A stretch of DNA of 64,000 nucleotides from Corynebacterium gerontici (GCF_003813985.1 NZ_CP033897.1:1674001-1738000); one strand, 5' to 3'; positions 1 to 9,513 are shown, numbered from the stretch's first letter. Made by a program: numbers and translations. Notes: generated by a model from the sequence alone, not told the origin.

Positions 1-385
1 TGATGAAGGCGGTGTCGATGGGGTTCAGGGCTGCGTCGAAAAGCTCAATTTCGAGCTCCCCCGATACCTTCGCCTTGATGCGCGCCAGCAGGTTGCCCTC
101 GGCGTCGAGAAGCTTCCTGGTGCGACGCCACGGGTTGGTGCGCTGGAGAACATACAGGCGACCATCGCAGTTGGCTTCCAGAATCTGCACCGTCACACCG
201 CGCTTGCCCATCGTATAGACCGCCCCGCTGGTGCTCGTGGCACGAGCGCGGAAACCCACGAGGGTACCCTGTGACGATTCGATGAGCAGACGATCCTTGC
301 CGATTTTCAGCACCTCTGCAGTCACTGAGGCGATAACGCGACCGTCCGGGTCAAGGAGCTGGTTGTCCCCCCATCGAAACAACAT
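1..385 (-). CDS. Hypothetical protein, 3' end cut by window edge
   Basis: An open minus-strand frame starts at an ATG at 385-383 and runs off the left edge with no stop. The visible N-terminus begins MLFRWGDNQLLDPDGRVIAS and continues for about 128 residues. It alternates short beta-strand-like stretches with DxxG turns (LLDPDGRV, LLDAEGNLLARIKAK), which resembles the LURP-one/tubby-C2 style of repeated strand-turn units. That comparison is an impression and no family is claimed. The start codon directly abuts the TAA stop of the next upstream gene (TAAATG), so the two are almost certainly co-transcribed and translationally coupled. Function unknown. Confidence 0.6.
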   Translation of the reverse strand, partial: MLFRWGDNQLLDPDGRVIASVTAEVLKIGKDRLLIESSQGTLVGFRARATSTSGAVYTMGKRGVTVQILEANCDGRLYVLQRTNPWRRTRKLLDAEGNLLARIKAKVSGELEIELFDAALNPIDTAFI

Positions 386-910
386 TTACAAAAACACCAA
401 CACCAAAAACACCGAAATCAACAGCAACGAAGCAATGAGCGCCACGCTCATCGAGCTCAACTTCGACTCCAACACGGTGCGCGACAGCAGCGAGAGAAAC
501 ACCTGCTCATCGGCATTTGTGTTGCCCACTTCAAACTCCGTGTAGGAGTTCCGCACGCCGTTATTACCGCCGGAGAACTGGCCAAGTTTGGTGCCGTCGG
601 CATCCTCGTACACCCAATCGGAGCGCTTTTCGCACACCGCACGAGCCTTGCGGCCATTCAGGTTGAGTTCAATTTCCTTTGCCGAGGAGAACTTCTTTTC
701 AGCGCTCGCATCGAACCGGCGCTCGCCCACCTCGGCTCCGAGGGTGGTGTGCCCCTGAGAAAACTTCCAAGGCTGCCCTTGCACCTCCACCTGGGTGATG
801 CCCTGCAACTGTGCGGGGAAAGTACCCAAGGTTTGCGAGCCCTCTGCAATTAATTCAACCGTCTTTTCCGAACGGTTGCGCCGACCCCAGCCGGTGTAAT
901 TCCATGCCAT
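386..910 (-). CDS. Hypothetical protein with C-terminal membrane anchor
   Basis: A 174-residue protein starting MAWNYTGWGRRNRSEKTVEL. The first 145 residues look soluble and beta-rich, with several paired aromatic and charged strands. The last 22 or so (SMSVALIASLLLISVFLVLVFL) form one hydrophobic helix that ends at the C-terminus, so a tail-anchored topology is likely. It lies 3 bases downstream of glyS on the same strand and abuts the following hypothetical gene. Both hypotheticals share a strand-turn style and may be distantly related, which is inference. No known family recognised. Confidence 0.65.
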   Translation of the reverse strand: MAWNYTGWGRRNRSEKTVELIAEGSQTLGTFPAQLQGITQVEVQGQPWKFSQGHTTLGAEVGERRFDASAEKKFSSAKEIELNLNGRKARAVCEKRSDWVYEDADGTKLGQFSGGNNGVRNSYTEFEVGNTNADEQVFLSLLSRTVLESKLSSMSVALIASLLLISVFLVLVFL

Positions 911-913
911 GGC

Positions 914-2347
914 TTAGCAACCAATCAGACGTTGGGCGAAGTAGCCCTCGAGCTCGTCAATCTTGACGCGGGTTTGCTCCATGGTGTCGCGATCGCGCAC
1001 GGTCACGGCCTGATCTTCGAGGGTGTCGAAGTCCACGGTCACGCAATACGGGGTGCCGATCTCGTCCTGACGGCGGTAACGGCGGCCGATGGCACCGGAG
1101 GTGTCGTAGTCGATATTCCAGTGCTTACGCAGCTTGTCGGCGACGGCTTCGGCGGTAGGAGTGAGCGTGTCTTTCTTGGACAGTGGCAGCACAGCCACCT
1201 TCACCGGGGACAGGCGCGGATCGAGCTTGAGCACCACGCGCTTGTCCACCCCGCCCTTGGAGTTCGGCGCCTCGTCCTCGTGGTAGGCGTCCACCAGGAA
1301 GGCCATGAGAGCTCGGGTCAGGCCGAAGGAGGGCTCAATCACCCACGGCACGTAGCGCTCGCCGCTTGATTGGTCGAAATAAGAGAGATCCTCGCCGGAT
1401 TCCTTGATGTGGCAGCCGAGGTCATAGTCGGTGCGGTTGGCCACGCCCATGAGTTCGCCCCATTCGGAGCCTTGGAAACCGAAGCGGTATTCCATGTCGA
1501 TTGTGCCGTCGGAGTAGTGCGCACGCTCGTCCTCGGGCACATCGAACTTGCGCATATTATCGGGGTTAATGCCCAGGTCAATGAACCATTCCCAGCAGGC
1601 ATCTACCCATTCGTCGAACTTCTGCTTGGCGTCTTCGGGAGCCACGAAGTATTCGATTTCCATTTGCTCGAACTCGCGGGTTCGGAAGATGAAGTTGCCG
1701 GGGGTGATCTCGTTGCGGAAGGACTTACCCACCTGCGCAATGCCGAACGGGGGTTTCATGCGCGCGGTGGTCATCACGTTTTTGAAGTTCACGAAGATGC
1801 CCTGGGCCGTTTCGGGGCGCAGGTAGTGCAAGCCCTGCTCATTGTCTACGGGGCCTAGGTACGTCTTCATCAACCCGGAGAACATTTGCGGTTCGGTCCA
1901 GTTGCCCGGCTGGCCGGTTTCCGGATCGGGAATGTCCGCCAATCCATTTTCGGGCTTGTGTCCATGCTTGGCCTCGTAGGCCTCGATGAGATGATCGGCA
2001 CGGTAGCGCTTGTGGGTGTGCAGCGACTCCACCAGCGGGTCGGTGAAGGTGGCGACGTGCCCTGATGCATGCCACACCTGGCGGGGCAAAATGATGGAAG
2101 AATCGAGGCCAACCACGTCAGCACGGGACTGGACAAAGGTGCGCCACCACTGCTTCTTAATGTTTTCCTTCAACTCAGTGCCGAGCGGACCGTAGTCCCA
2201 TGCGGAGCGAGTGCCGCCGTAAATCTCGCCGGAAGGGTACACCAAACCGCGGCGCTTACACAGGTTGACGACGGTTTCCACCAGGTTGGTGTTTGGTTTT
2301 GCGTTTCCAGACACGGTCGCGCTCGACTCCTTATACGTAGAGGTCAA
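914..2347 (-). CDS. glyS: Glycyl-tRNA synthetase (homodimeric class II)
   Basis: Charges tRNA-Gly with glycine in the cytoplasm. The 477 residues fit the bacterial alpha2 (GlyQS-like) class II enzyme rather than the alpha2beta2 type. Visible class II elements are the N-terminal [13 protein letters not shown] segment (about 44-56), motif 2 with [19 protein letters not shown] near the middle, and motif 3 [14 protein letters not shown] near residue 340. A C-terminal anticodon-binding domain follows ([11 protein letters not shown] onward). The N-terminal 20 residues ([20 protein letters not shown]) are poorly constrained, so an internal start near the GTG of VSGNAKPN is possible. The gene diverges from the ArsR regulator, as in mycobacteria and corynebacteria. 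Confidence 0.97.
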   Translation of the reverse strand: MTSTYKESSATVSGNAKPNTNLVETVVNLCKRRGLVYPSGEIYGGTRSAWDYGPLGTELKENIKKQWWRTFVQSRADVVGLDSSIILPRQVWHASGHVATFTDPLVESLHTHKRYRADHLIEAYEAKHGHKPENGLADIPDPETGQPGNWTEPQMFSGLMKTYLGPVDNEQGLHYLRPETAQGIFVNFKNVMTTARMKPPFGIAQVGKSFRNEITPGNFIFRTREFEQMEIEYFVAPEDAKQKFDEWVDACWEWFIDLGINPDNMRKFDVPEDERAHYSDGTIDMEYRFGFQGSEWGELMGVANRTDYDLGCHIKESGEDLSYFDQSSGERYVPWVIEPSFGLTRALMAFLVDAYHEDEAPNSKGGVDKRVVLKLDPRLSPVKVAVLPLSKKDTLTPTAEAVADKLRKHWNIDYDTSGAIGRRYRRQDEIGTPYCVTVDFDTLEDQAVTVRDRDTMEQTRVKIDELEGYFAQRLIGC

Positions 2348-2544
2348 AATTTGCTTCGATACAGTCTAACCCGCGCCTTGCTAGCTTTTCGACGCCCCAC
2401 GCGCGCACCCTAAACCGCCAACGTTCGAAAGCTTGCCAGCATTATTACCGCAAAAGTTCTACATCTGGGTAGCATGGATTATTATTTACACATAGAGTCT
2501 GCCTTATAAATATCCCTTTTGAGACAAAGGTGGTTTGATACCGA
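2348..2544. promoter_or_regulatory. Divergent glyS / ArsR intergenic region
   Basis: This 197-base AT-rich gap must hold promoters for glyS (minus) and the ArsR-zur pair (plus). A TATAAAT element at about 2507-2513 is a plausible -10 for the plus gene, and AAAGGTGG at 2526-2533 is its likely ribosome binding site. A copy of dispersed motif A (AGCTTTTCGACG) lies at 2383. No clear metal-regulator palindrome was picked out by eye, and no T-box leader was found before glyS. Confidence 0.4.
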
Positions 2545-2952
2545 ATGGATAGCCAACCCCAGATCGCTTCATTCACTTCGCATGCGCTGGATCCGGTTGA
2601 GCTGCAACAAAACCCAGGTGTCCAGAGCGCCGAAGCGTTGGCGCAGGCACGCGACTTCTCACGCATGGCGCAGGTTTTCGGGGCTCTCGACTCCCCGATC
2701 CGACTTCGGATCCTGCACCTGCTGCACGATCGCGACCATTTCGTGCATGAAATTGTTGATCTTCTTGAAGCGAGCCAGCCGCTGGTGAGCCAGCACCTGC
2801 GCGTGCTGAAGGAGGCGGGATTGGTTTCTGCAGAGCGCAAGGGGCGTCAGATGACATACCACCTGGTGGATACCGCCATTTCCGATCTTGCAGACATGAC
2901 GGAATTGCTCATCAACCGACTTGATCGGCGCGTCGTCGCCATACACAACTAG
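2545..2952 (+). CDS. znr: ArsR/SmtB-family metal-sensing repressor
   Basis: A 135-residue winged-helix regulator. The core IRLRILHLLHDRDHFVHEIVDLLEASQPLVSQHLRVLKEAGLVSAERKGRQMTYHL (about 52-106) is a classic ArsR fold with the recognition helix at SQPLVSQHLRVLK. The gene sits directly before zur, the arrangement of znr-zur in C. glutamicum and smtB-furB (Rv2358-Rv2359) in M. tuberculosis, where the pair controls zinc homeostasis. A zinc-sensing role is therefore inferred mainly from synteny. The C-terminus carries Asp and His residues (LADMTELL, VVAIHN) where SmtB proteins bind metal in the last helix, but exact ligands cannot be assigned here. Confidence 0.9.
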   Translation: MDSQPQIASFTSHALDPVELQQNPGVQSAEALAQARDFSRMAQVFGALDSPIRLRILHLLHDRDHFVHEIVDLLEASQPLVSQHLRVLKEAGLVSAERKGRQMTYHLVDTAISDLADMTELLINRLDRRVVAIHN

Positions 2953-3082
2953 TGGCGTCAATCCCTTGATCACCCCCGTTTAGGCAAGGTGTGTGCGCTT
3001 TTTTCGGTGACGCGTACCATTTCCGACAATCGTTCCGATATGCCACACGAACACTGATACGCCTATAGGAAGCACATTCGTT

Positions 3083-3508
3083 ATGTCACCTGTCGTTGAC
3101 CAAAACGTGCCCAAGCTTGGGGTGCGCAATACCCGCCAGCGCACCGCAGTAGTTAACGTCCTGCAAGAGCTCGACACCTTTGCCTCCGCAAAAAATATTC
3201 ACCGCGAGATCACTGACCGCGACCTCAACGTCGGCCTCACCACCGTGTACCGCACCTTGCAGTCACTTGCCGAGATCGGTGCAGTGGACGTGCTCCAGAT
3301 GACCAACGGCGAAGCTCTGTATCGCCACTGCTCCACCGAAGCCCACCACCACCATTTGGTGTGCATGAAGTGTGGCAAGACCGAAGAAATTGAGGGCGGC
3401 CCCGTTGAGGAATGGGCCGCCAAGGTTGCTAAGGAGCACGGATTCGCGCTCACTGGGCACGATGCCGAAATCTACGGCACCTGCGCCGAGTGCTCAGAGG
3501 ACAACTAA
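3083..3508 (+). CDS. zur: Fur-family zinc uptake regulator Zur
   Basis: A 141-residue Fur-family repressor. The N-terminal winged helix (RNTRQRTAVVNVLQELDTFASAKNIHREITDRDLNVGLTTVYRTLQSLAEIGAVDV) is followed by a dimerisation domain with the metal-rich HHHHLVCMKCGK segment and a C-terminal CAEC. The two CxxC pairs (CMKC, CAEC) are the usual structural zinc site. Synteny with FurB/Zur of mycobacteria and C. glutamicum supports Zur over Fur. A 130-base gap separates it from the ArsR gene, so it may have its own promoter. The stop codon overlaps that of the convergent VIT-family gene. Confidence 0.94.
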   Translation: MSPVVDQNVPKLGVRNTRQRTAVVNVLQELDTFASAKNIHREITDRDLNVGLTTVYRTLQSLAEIGAVDVLQMTNGEALYRHCSTEAHHHHLVCMKCGKTEEIEGGPVEEWAAKVAKEHGFALTGHDAEIYGTCAECSEDN

Positions 3509-4581
3509 CCCACCGCAACTCCGAAAAGGTGGCCAAGCCCAAAGGTCACTCCCGCTGCGCCAAGCCCAATCGCGAGCTGGCGCAGCGCTCGTTTCAGTGG
3601 TGGCTTTCCACTGAGCACGCCGGTAATAGCACCGGTCATCATCAATGTGATCCCCACAGCTACCAGAGCAATCACTGAAGCCTTGAAGGTGGCTATGCCA
3701 AGCATGAAGGGGATAATCGGTATCAGCGCACCCGTGGCAAAGAAGCAGAAGCTCGAAATGGCTGCCTGCCACGCCCCACCGATGGCGGTGTGATCCGCCT
3801 GCTCAATGCCACTCACGAAGGACTTGGCGCTTGGGTGCTGCATACGCTGAAACACTTGTCGCGCTTTTTGCTCCGCCTCATGCTCGCTCATACCACGCGC
3901 CCGATACACCAGGGCGAGTTCGTTGGCGTTCACGTCTAACTTGGGAATTGCCTGATCGGCCTCCGGGTGTGGCGTAGACGCCTCCAATAGCTCATCTTGG
4001 CTCTTCACCGAAATATATTCACCGGCGCCCATCGACAGCGCGCCCGCAAGCAATCCCGAAACGCCGGTCAGCAACACCACGCTGGAACTCACACCCGAGG
4101 CCATCACGCCCAGCACGAGCGCCAAGTTCGACACCAACCCGTCGTTGGCACCGAATACTGCAGCGCGGAAGCTGCCACTCATTTGCTCGCGCCCGCGAGC
4201 AGCCAAGCCCCTCACCACCTCGGCATGGATGGCCTCGTCGGCTTTCATTTGTTCGGTGGCGTCATCATCTTGAGCATAAGGACTGCGCTGTTCTGCCGTC
4301 TGCATGAGCGCGAGCGTGAACACGGAGCCGAAATTCTTGGCCAAAAACGCCATCATTCGCGTTGAGAGGTCAGGCTGTTTGGGCAAGCCAACCTCCTCGC
4401 CCAAAAGGTCCCGCCAGTGAGCTTCGTGGCGCGACTCTGCATCGGCGATCGCTAAGAGAATTTCCCGCTCCTCGCCACGTTTACGTTTGGCGAGCTCGCG
4501 GTACACTGCCGCCTCGGCGCGCTCATTGGCCAGGTATTGCCGCCAGCGTTTGATCTGTTCCGAAGTTGGTGATTGCGTCAC
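3505..4581 (-). CDS. Ferritin-like/VIT1 (CCC1) family metal transporter
   Basis: A two-domain membrane protein of 358 residues. Residues 1 to about 135 form a ferritin-like (rubrerythrin-type) helical bundle with ExxH-type motifs ([21 protein letters not shown]). Residues about 140-358 form a VIT1/CCC1 transporter domain starting [22 protein letters not shown], with five or so membrane helices and the [16 protein letters not shown] signature. The family moves Fe2+ or Mn2+ across membranes, and fused forms such as MbfA export iron. Its tail-to-tail position with zur invites a metal-homeostasis link, which is inference. Its start overlaps the uppS stop by 4 bases. Confidence 0.92.
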   Translation of the reverse strand: MTQSPTSEQIKRWRQYLANERAEAAVYRELAKRKRGEEREILLAIADAESRHEAHWRDLLGEEVGLPKQPDLSTRMMAFLAKNFGSVFTLALMQTAEQRSPYAQDDDATEQMKADEAIHAEVVRGLAARGREQMSGSFRAAVFGANDGLVSNLALVLGVMASGVSSSVVLLTGVSGLLAGALSMGAGEYISVKSQDELLEASTPHPEADQAIPKLDVNANELALVYRARGMSEHEAEQKARQVFQRMQHPSAKSFVSGIEQADHTAIGGAWQAAISSFCFFATGALIPIIPFMLGIATFKASVIALVAVGITLMMTGAITGVLSGKPPLKRALRQLAIGLGAAGVTFGLGHLFGVAVG

Positions 4582-5315
4582 TTAGTCCCTCCGAAACGAC
4601 GATCGCGGCGGGCATATTCTTCTACGGCTGCAAAAAGATCATCCGGAGTGTAGTCGGGGAAGAGTTTGTCCTGGTACACCATTTCCGCATACGCCGACTG
4701 CCACAGCAGGAAGTTCGAGGTGCGTTGTTCTCCTGAAGGGCGCAGGAACAAGTCAACATCGGGCATGTCTGGTTCGTCCAGGTATTGAGCGAAACTAGCC
4801 TCGGTGATCTGCTCGGGCCGAAGCTTTCCTGCGGCGGCTTGTTCGGCGATTGCGCGAGCGGCATCCACAATTTCCGCGCGCCCGCCGTAATTCACACACA
4901 TGCCCAAGGTCATGGCCGTGTTGTTTTGGGTGAGCTCTTCGGCTGTTTCCAGCTCCCGGATTACGCTGCGCCACAGGCGGGGCCGCCGACCTACCCAGCG
5001 GATCCGCACGTTGCGGGAATGGAGATATTCGCGCTGACGACGCAGCACGTCACGGTTGAAGCCCATGAGGAAACGGACTTCGTCCCGAGAGCGTCGCCAA
5101 TTCTCCGTCGAAAAGGCATAGGCGGAGAGGTACGGAACGCCCATGGCCAAGCATGCGTCCACCATGGACAACAAGACGGCCTCGCCGCGCTTGTGCCCCT
5201 CGGTACGCTTGAGACCCCGCTGTTGCGCCCAACGGCCATTGCCGTCCATCACGAGCGCAATGTGTTGCGGCAGGAACTGCTTGGGGATGTCTGGGACATT
5301 CATGGCTTCACTCAC
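4578..5315 (-). CDS. uppS: Cis-prenyltransferase (undecaprenyl/decaprenyl diphosphate synthase)
   Basis: Elongates prenyl diphosphate with isopentenyl diphosphate to make the polyprenyl carrier for peptidoglycan, arabinogalactan and other wall polymers. The 245 residues are full length. [13 protein letters not shown] (about 23-35) carries the catalytic Asp. [12 protein letters not shown] is the substrate loop, and [20 protein letters not shown] near residue 190 binds diphosphate. The recO-uppS neighbourhood is that of Rv2361c-Rv2362c, where the mycobacterial enzyme makes decaprenyl diphosphate. Product chain length cannot be read from sequence. Confidence 0.95.
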   Translation of the reverse strand: MSEAMNVPDIPKQFLPQHIALVMDGNGRWAQQRGLKRTEGHKRGEAVLLSMVDACLAMGVPYLSAYAFSTENWRRSRDEVRFLMGFNRDVLRRQREYLHSRNVRIRWVGRRPRLWRSVIRELETAEELTQNNTAMTLGMCVNYGGRAEIVDAARAIAEQAAAGKLRPEQITEASFAQYLDEPDMPDVDLFLRPSGEQRTSNFLLWQSAYAEMVYQDKLFPDYTPDDLFAAVEEYARRDRRFGGTK

Positions 5316-5335
5316 GAAATGTTATTGTGCCATCT

Positions 5336-6061
5336 TCACACTTCTTCCAACACTTGCAGGCTTTTCAACTTGCGTTCCAAGTGCCATTGCAGATAACTGC
5401 GAGTGAGCTGGTGCACCATGGCGGCGCGTTGGGGAGTATTGAGTTGCGAAGCATCGGCTCCATTGGCAAGCAGCCACATCACATGCAGCACCTCGGGATC
5501 CACATCGCGCGACCCCGGCGGACGGCAATGCACGCAGACTGCCCCACCGGCTGCGGCGTGAAAAGCGTGGTGAGGGCCTTTCGACGAACACTGAGCGCAC
5601 TCAAACAAGCTCATACCCCAGCCCGCTAACTCCATTGCCTGCAACAAAAACGTATCGAGCGGTGCATACGGATCTTCAGCCTCACGCAATTGGGTGAGTG
5701 ACCGCTTGGCTAGATCAAACAGCGCTGGCTCCTCGTGGGCTTGTGCTAACGCCTCCGCTGTCTCCAACACGGCACAGGCGGAGGTGAAGCGACGGGGGTC
5801 GTCGATAAGCCCTGAAGCAAAGTAGGCCACCGTGTCAGCCTGGGTAATCAGCGCCAAGTTGCGTCCCGGGTAGAGCTGCACATCCAACTCCACGAACGGC
5901 TGCAAACGCGAGCCAAAGCGGCTCTTCGCTCGACGGACCCCTTTGGCCACCGCTCGAATCAGCCCCTCCTCGCGGCTGAGCAACACGACGATGCGATCCG
6001 CCTCGCCAAAATCATAAGTACGCACCACCAAAGCACGCACCCGCTGATTCTGTCTAGGCAA
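5336..6061 (-). CDS. recO: DNA repair protein RecO
   Basis: Recombination mediator that helps load RecA on single-stranded DNA coated with SSB. The 241 residues include an N-terminal OB fold (RVRALVVRTYDFGEADRIVVLLSREEGLIRAVAKGVRR, about 6-44) and a helical domain. A CAQC...CVHC zinc-binding pair lies at about residues 157-180. Its start overlaps the end of era by 8 bases, so era and recO are read as one message, the usual bacterial order. Confidence 0.95.
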   Translation of the reverse strand: MPRQNQRVRALVVRTYDFGEADRIVVLLSREEGLIRAVAKGVRRAKSRFGSRLQPFVELDVQLYPGRNLALITQADTVAYFASGLIDDPRRFTSACAVLETAEALAQAHEEPALFDLAKRSLTQLREAEDPYAPLDTFLLQAMELAGWGMSLFECAQCSSKGPHHAFHAAAGGAVCVHCRPPGSRDVDPEVLHVMWLLANGADASQLNTPQRAAMVHQLTRSYLQWHLERKLKSLQVLEEV

Positions 6062-6974
6062 AACCCAAACGCCCCAGAGACTTCGGATCCTGCTGCCAGT
6101 TCTTCAACACCTTCATGCGGATGTCCAAGTACACATTTTGGCCGAGCAACTCAATGATCTGAGGCCGTGCAGCATGCACAATTCGCCCCATACGCCGGCC
6201 ACCAGGGCCAGCAATAATGCGCTTTTGGCCCTCACGCTCCAGGTACAGCACCGCGTGGACGTTGAGCACACCTTCGCGCTCCTCGTCCGGCAAGATTTCG
6301 TCAACCTCAACCGCCACAGAGTGCGGCAGCTCGTCGCGCAAACCTTGAAGGGCGGCCTCCCGAATCAACTCGGCGATGCGGGTGTTGGTGTCATCGTCAG
6401 TGACGTGATCATCTGGGTAGAACTTCGGACCTTCAGGCAACAACCCCACGATCACGTCGAGAAGCACCTCGCGCTGCTCACCAGTCACCGCAGAAACGGG
6501 GACCACTTCAGACTCGCCGCCGAGCAGCTCGTGCAGCGCCAGCAGTTGGGCACCAACCTGATCGCGGGAGGCCTTATCTGCCTTGGTCACGATGCCGAGG
6601 ATCGGAGTCTTAGGCGCCAACTTGCGCACTGCATCCAGAATCCAACGATCACCGGGGCCAATCTTTTCATCCGCCGGAATGCACAAGCCGATGAGATCCA
6701 TGTCCTGGTAAGTGTCTTTCACCACGTCGTTGAGGCGTTCGCCCAACAGCGTGCGGGGGCGGTGCAGACCGGGGGTATCCACCACGATCACCTGCGCATC
6801 CTCGCGATGCACAATGCCACGGATGGGGTGACGGGTTGTCTCTGGCTGATCCGCCGTGATGGCGATCTTCTGGCCCACCAACGCATTGGTGAGCGTGGAC
6901 TTGCCCGTATTTGGCCTGCCCACAAAGCTAATGAATCCGGATCGGAAGCCCTCTGGTGTGTCTTGGAAGCTCAC
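6054..6974 (-). CDS. era: GTPase Era
   Basis: Ras-like GTPase that binds 16S rRNA and assists 30S subunit maturation. The 306 residues show G1 GRPNTGKST near residue 19, G3 DTPG in VIVVDTPGLHRP, and G4 TKAD in ILGIVTKADKA. A C-terminal KH domain contains IIAGPGGRRMGRIVHAARPQ. Full length for the family. It heads the era-recO-uppS-VIT run, with about 35 bases separating it from the pyridoxal-kinase-like gene downstream on the minus strand. Confidence 0.97.
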   Translation of the reverse strand: MSFQDTPEGFRSGFISFVGRPNTGKSTLTNALVGQKIAITADQPETTRHPIRGIVHREDAQVIVVDTPGLHRPRTLLGERLNDVVKDTYQDMDLIGLCIPADEKIGPGDRWILDAVRKLAPKTPILGIVTKADKASRDQVGAQLLALHELLGGESEVVPVSAVTGEQREVLLDVIVGLLPEGPKFYPDDHVTDDDTNTRIAELIREAALQGLRDELPHSVAVEVDEILPDEEREGVLNVHAVLYLEREGQKRIIAGPGGRRMGRIVHAARPQIIELLGQNVYLDIRMKVLKNWQQDPKSLGRLGFA

Positions 6975-7009
6975 GCGTCTCCTAAATGTTTCGGGGTTGG
7001 GGTTGCGGC

Positions 7010-7861
7010 CTAGCGGATCTGCTCGGCGTTGAACGTGCGAGCCGGTGCCACGAATGCCTCTTGGCCGCCGATGACGTCGAGCTCCGGTGCGCTCGCATTG
7101 AAGGTGTGCTCGATCAAATTGAACACGCTCGCGGCCGTATTTTCCAGAGCCACCTGCACAGACCCGCTTTTCACAAGATGCCCAGCAAACAGCGCGGTGG
7201 TGACGTCACCAGTGCCGGTGAGTTTTGTGCCGACCCACGGGGTCTGCACAATGAAGGCCTCATCGCCGTTAGCGGCGATCATCTCTATGGTGTTTTCCGG
7301 CGCGTCGGGGCGGCGAACGGAGGTGACGAGCACCGTTTCGGGCCCCATGGCGCGGGCAGCGTCCACTGCTTCAAGCGTGGACTCAATATCGCTGGCTTCC
7401 ACGCCCGTGAGGTAGCCCAGCTCGAATTGGTTTGGAGTAATCACGTCGGCCACCGGCACCACGCGATCTCGCAGCAGCGGTGGAATCGCCGCGTCGACGA
7501 AGCAGCCGGTGGTCTTCGATCCCATCACCGGATCGCACACGTACATGGCGTCAGGATTCGCCTCCTTAATCCTCGCCACGGCATCGATAATCACCTCGGC
7601 GATCGCTGCACCACCCTGGTAGCCGGAGACGATGGCGTCGATAAGCTCAAAGCCACCGCGCCGAGCAATGCCGTCGATGACGCTGCGAACCTGATCGGCG
7701 GGGATGAGGTCACCGCCCCAATCGCCGTAGCCAGTGTGGTTGGAAAAATTCACGGTGTGGACAGGCCACACGTCGTGCCCGATGCGCTGCAGTGGAAAGA
7801 CTGCGGCGGAATTACCAACGTGGCCGTAGCTCACATGCGACTGGATGGAGAGGATACTCAT
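7010..7861 (-). CDS. pdxY: Pyridoxal kinase (PdxY-like)
   Basis: Phosphorylates pyridoxal in vitamin B6 salvage. A ribokinase-fold protein starting MSILSIQSHVSYGHVGNSAAVFPLQRIGHDVWPVHTVNFSNHTGYG, the typical PdxY/PdxK N-terminus. It also has VCDPVMGS at mid-protein and the GTGDVTTALFAGHL anion-hole/ATP motif near the C-terminus with the catalytic Asp. Start chosen at the second ATG (7861) because GGGAG precedes it closely. An in-frame ATG 9 bases upstream is the alternative. It is transcribed toward era. Confidence 0.92.
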   Translation of the reverse strand: MSILSIQSHVSYGHVGNSAAVFPLQRIGHDVWPVHTVNFSNHTGYGDWGGDLIPADQVRSVIDGIARRGGFELIDAIVSGYQGGAAIAEVIIDAVARIKEANPDAMYVCDPVMGSKTTGCFVDAAIPPLLRDRVVPVADVITPNQFELGYLTGVEASDIESTLEAVDAARAMGPETVLVTSVRRPDAPENTIEMIAANGDEAFIVQTPWVGTKLTGTGDVTTALFAGHLVKSGSVQVALENTAASVFNLIEHTFNASAPELDVIGGQEAFVAPARTFNAEQIR

Positions 7862-8017
7862 GGCTCCCATTGTGCCTGTTGGTGTACCGGACCGTTGCTA
7901 TTGCCCCACGCAATTTGATTAAAACGAGCATATTGAGGTGGTGTGATCGGCTCGGCTGTGTTCGCGATTCAACGCTAGTGCCTTAAGTTTTGGCGATTTT
8001 TACTGTCCGGGCTGCAC

Positions 8018-8092
8018 ACACTCCTCACATATCACTCGACACACTCCAAACACACTCCAAACACACAACAGGAGTGTGTTGAGTTGTGTGTT
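8018..8092. repeat. Tandem acacactcc repeats with interlocked inverted repeats
   Basis: The nonamer acacactcc occurs near 8018, 8039 and 8050, the last two 11 bases apart. Two perfect 10-base inverted repeats overlap in ABA'B' order. AACACACTCC (8049-8058) pairs with GGAGTGTGTT (8071-8080), and AACACACAAC (8060-8069) pairs with GTTGTGTGTT (8083-8092). As RNA this could form only one hairpin at a time or a pseudoknot. As DNA it looks like a multi-site operator. Confidence 0.7.
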
Positions 8093-8118
8093 GGTGTTAT
8101 GTCCGGCGGGACAAGCAA

Positions 8119-8142
8119 AAGGGGCCGGTTCTTCGACCCCTT
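8119..8142 (-). terminator. Rho-independent-like terminator of the phoH-ybeY-CorC run
   Basis: Read on the minus strand, AAGGGGTC pairs with GGCCCCTT (one U-G wobble) around an 8-base loop, and the 3' arm is followed by TTGCTT. It lies about 50 bases beyond the stop of the CBS/CorC gene, where the preceding minus-strand operon should end. Confidence 0.55.
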
Positions 8143-8190
8143 AGCCCAATCGCCCCGCGCAGCTCCGGAGCAGTGCTTTAGCCTCTGTGT

Positions 8191-9513
8191 CTATTCCTCA
8201 GGCTCTGCGTTCGCCCGCACCTCAACGATCACGGAGCCAACGCGCACGCGCCCACGACGATCACGTCCGCCCTCAGCGCGGAGACGCAAGCGGCCCACGT
8301 CCACCGTGGAGCCCGGGAGGGGGACACGGCCAATTTCGAAGGCGAGCAAGCCGCCCACGGTATCCACCTGGTTTTCCACCTCTTCAGAAAAATCGAGGGT
8401 GATGCCGAGGTCTTCTTCAACGCGTTCGGCCAGATCGTCCAGGCTCAGGCGCGCGACCACGCGGTAGGCGGGTTGATCTTGTTCCAGCTTTTCAATCGGC
8501 GCGACCTCTCGCTCGTCATACTCGTCGGCAATTTCACCGACGATCTCTTCCAGGATGTCCTCGATGGAAATGAGGCCGGCGATGCCGCCGTATTCGTCGA
8601 CAAGCATGGCGATGTGGTTGCGGTCGCGTTGCATTTCATGAAGCAGCGCATCAAGGTTCTTGGAGTCCGGCACGAAGGTGGCGGGGCGCATCACGTCATC
8701 GACGGCCACACTGCGGCCGCCATCAGTGCTGTAGTAGGTCTGTTGGACCAGGTCTTTAAGGTAGACGACGCCGATGATGTCGTCGACGGTTTCACCGATC
8801 ACGGGGATGCGCGAAAAACCCGATCGCACGCACAGGCTGGTGGCCTGGCCGGCGGTTTTTCCGGATTCGATCCACACCATTTCGGGGCGCGGCACCATCA
8901 CCGAACGCGCGGTAGTGGATGCCAAGTCGAATACGGACTGAATCATGCGGCGCTCTTCGATTTCCACCACGCCGCGTTCCTGGGCGATGTCCACCATTTC
9001 GCGCAGCTCCACTTCGGTGGAATACGGGCCGTCGCGGAACCCAAGGCCGGGTGCGAAAAGATTGCCCAAGCGGATGAGCAAGCTGGAAATAGGCCCCAGG
9101 ATCTTTGCCACGATGTTCAGCAACAGTGCGCTGCCGAGCGACACGCTATAGGGATTCTTCTTGCCCACCGTGCGGCCGAACACGCCAACCACGGCATACG
9201 TAACCAAAGAGGTGCCTATGATCGCGGCGGTAAGCGCCCAGCCAACACTGTGGATGAGCTGCAGGCTGACCAGGCTGGCGAACACCGCGGCGGTCGCGTC
9301 TAACAGCGTTTTGAGGAGCACCAACAGGTTGATGTACTCGGCGCGGTGATCCAGCACGCGCAGCAAACCGCGGGCATTGCGCTGCTCTTCTTCCTTGATC
9401 ATGTGTTCCACGCGGGCGCGGGAAATCGTGGTCACCGCAGCCTCGACCGTACCGATCAAGCCAGAGAGCAACAGAGCCGCAACGGTAATGAATGCGGCTA
9501 ATGCGACGCTCAT
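8191..9513 (-). CDS. CNNM/CorC-family membrane protein with CBS domains
   Basis: A 440-residue integral membrane protein of the HlyC/CorC (TlyC, UPF0053) family. Residues 1-190 are a DUF21 transmembrane domain ([38 protein letters not shown]). Two CBS domains follow ([11 protein letters not shown]...; [17 protein letters not shown]...[26 protein letters not shown]), then a C-terminal CorC_HlyC domain. The family is linked to divalent-cation (Mg/Co) transport, although many members are labelled hemolysin. It overlaps ybeY by 4 bases and follows phoH-ybeY in the order conserved in Actinobacteria. Confidence 0.94.
   Translation of the reverse strand: MSVALAAFITVAALLLSGLIGTVEAAVTTISRARVEHMIKEEEQRNARGLLRVLDHRAEYINLLVLLKTLLDATAAVFASLVSLQLIHSVGWALTAAIIGTSLVTYAVVGVFGRTVGKKNPYSVSLGSALLLNIVAKILGPISSLLIRLGNLFAPGLGFRDGPYSTEVELREMVDIAQERGVVEIEERRMIQSVFDLASTTARSVMVPRPEMVWIESGKTAGQATSLCVRSGFSRIPVIGETVDDIIGVVYLKDLVQQTYYSTDGGRSVAVDDVMRPATFVPDSKNLDALLHEMQRDRNHIAMLVDEYGGIAGLISIEDILEEIVGEIADEYDEREVAPIEKLEQDQPAYRVVARLSLDDLAERVEEDLGITLDFSEEVENQVDTVGGLLAFEIGRVPLPGSTVDVGRLRLRAEGGRDRRGRVRVGSVIVEVRANAEPEE

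Larger units (their letters stand above)
7862..8190. other. 329-base non-coding region between CBS/CorC gene and pdxY
   Basis: No gene is supported here. It lies between the 3' end of the CBS/CorC gene and the 5' end of pdxY, both minus strand. It holds a terminator-like hairpin at 8119-8142, a cluster of acacactcc repeats with interlocking inverted repeats at 8018-8092, and an AT-rich stretch (about 7905-8010) that probably contains the pdxY promoter. Confidence 0.5.

Noticed and set aside
932-1858. Two long plus-strand frames within glyS
   Set aside because: Antisense shadows of a clear glyS reading frame, caused by GC-rich codon bias.
2348-2544. T-box leader for glyS
   Set aside because: The gap is short, no T-box core sequence was seen, and divergent promoters explain it.
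8473-9303. 276-codon plus-strand frame within the CBS/CorC gene
   Set aside because: Antisense to a well-supported family member; composition rich in His and Ala typical of a shadow frame.
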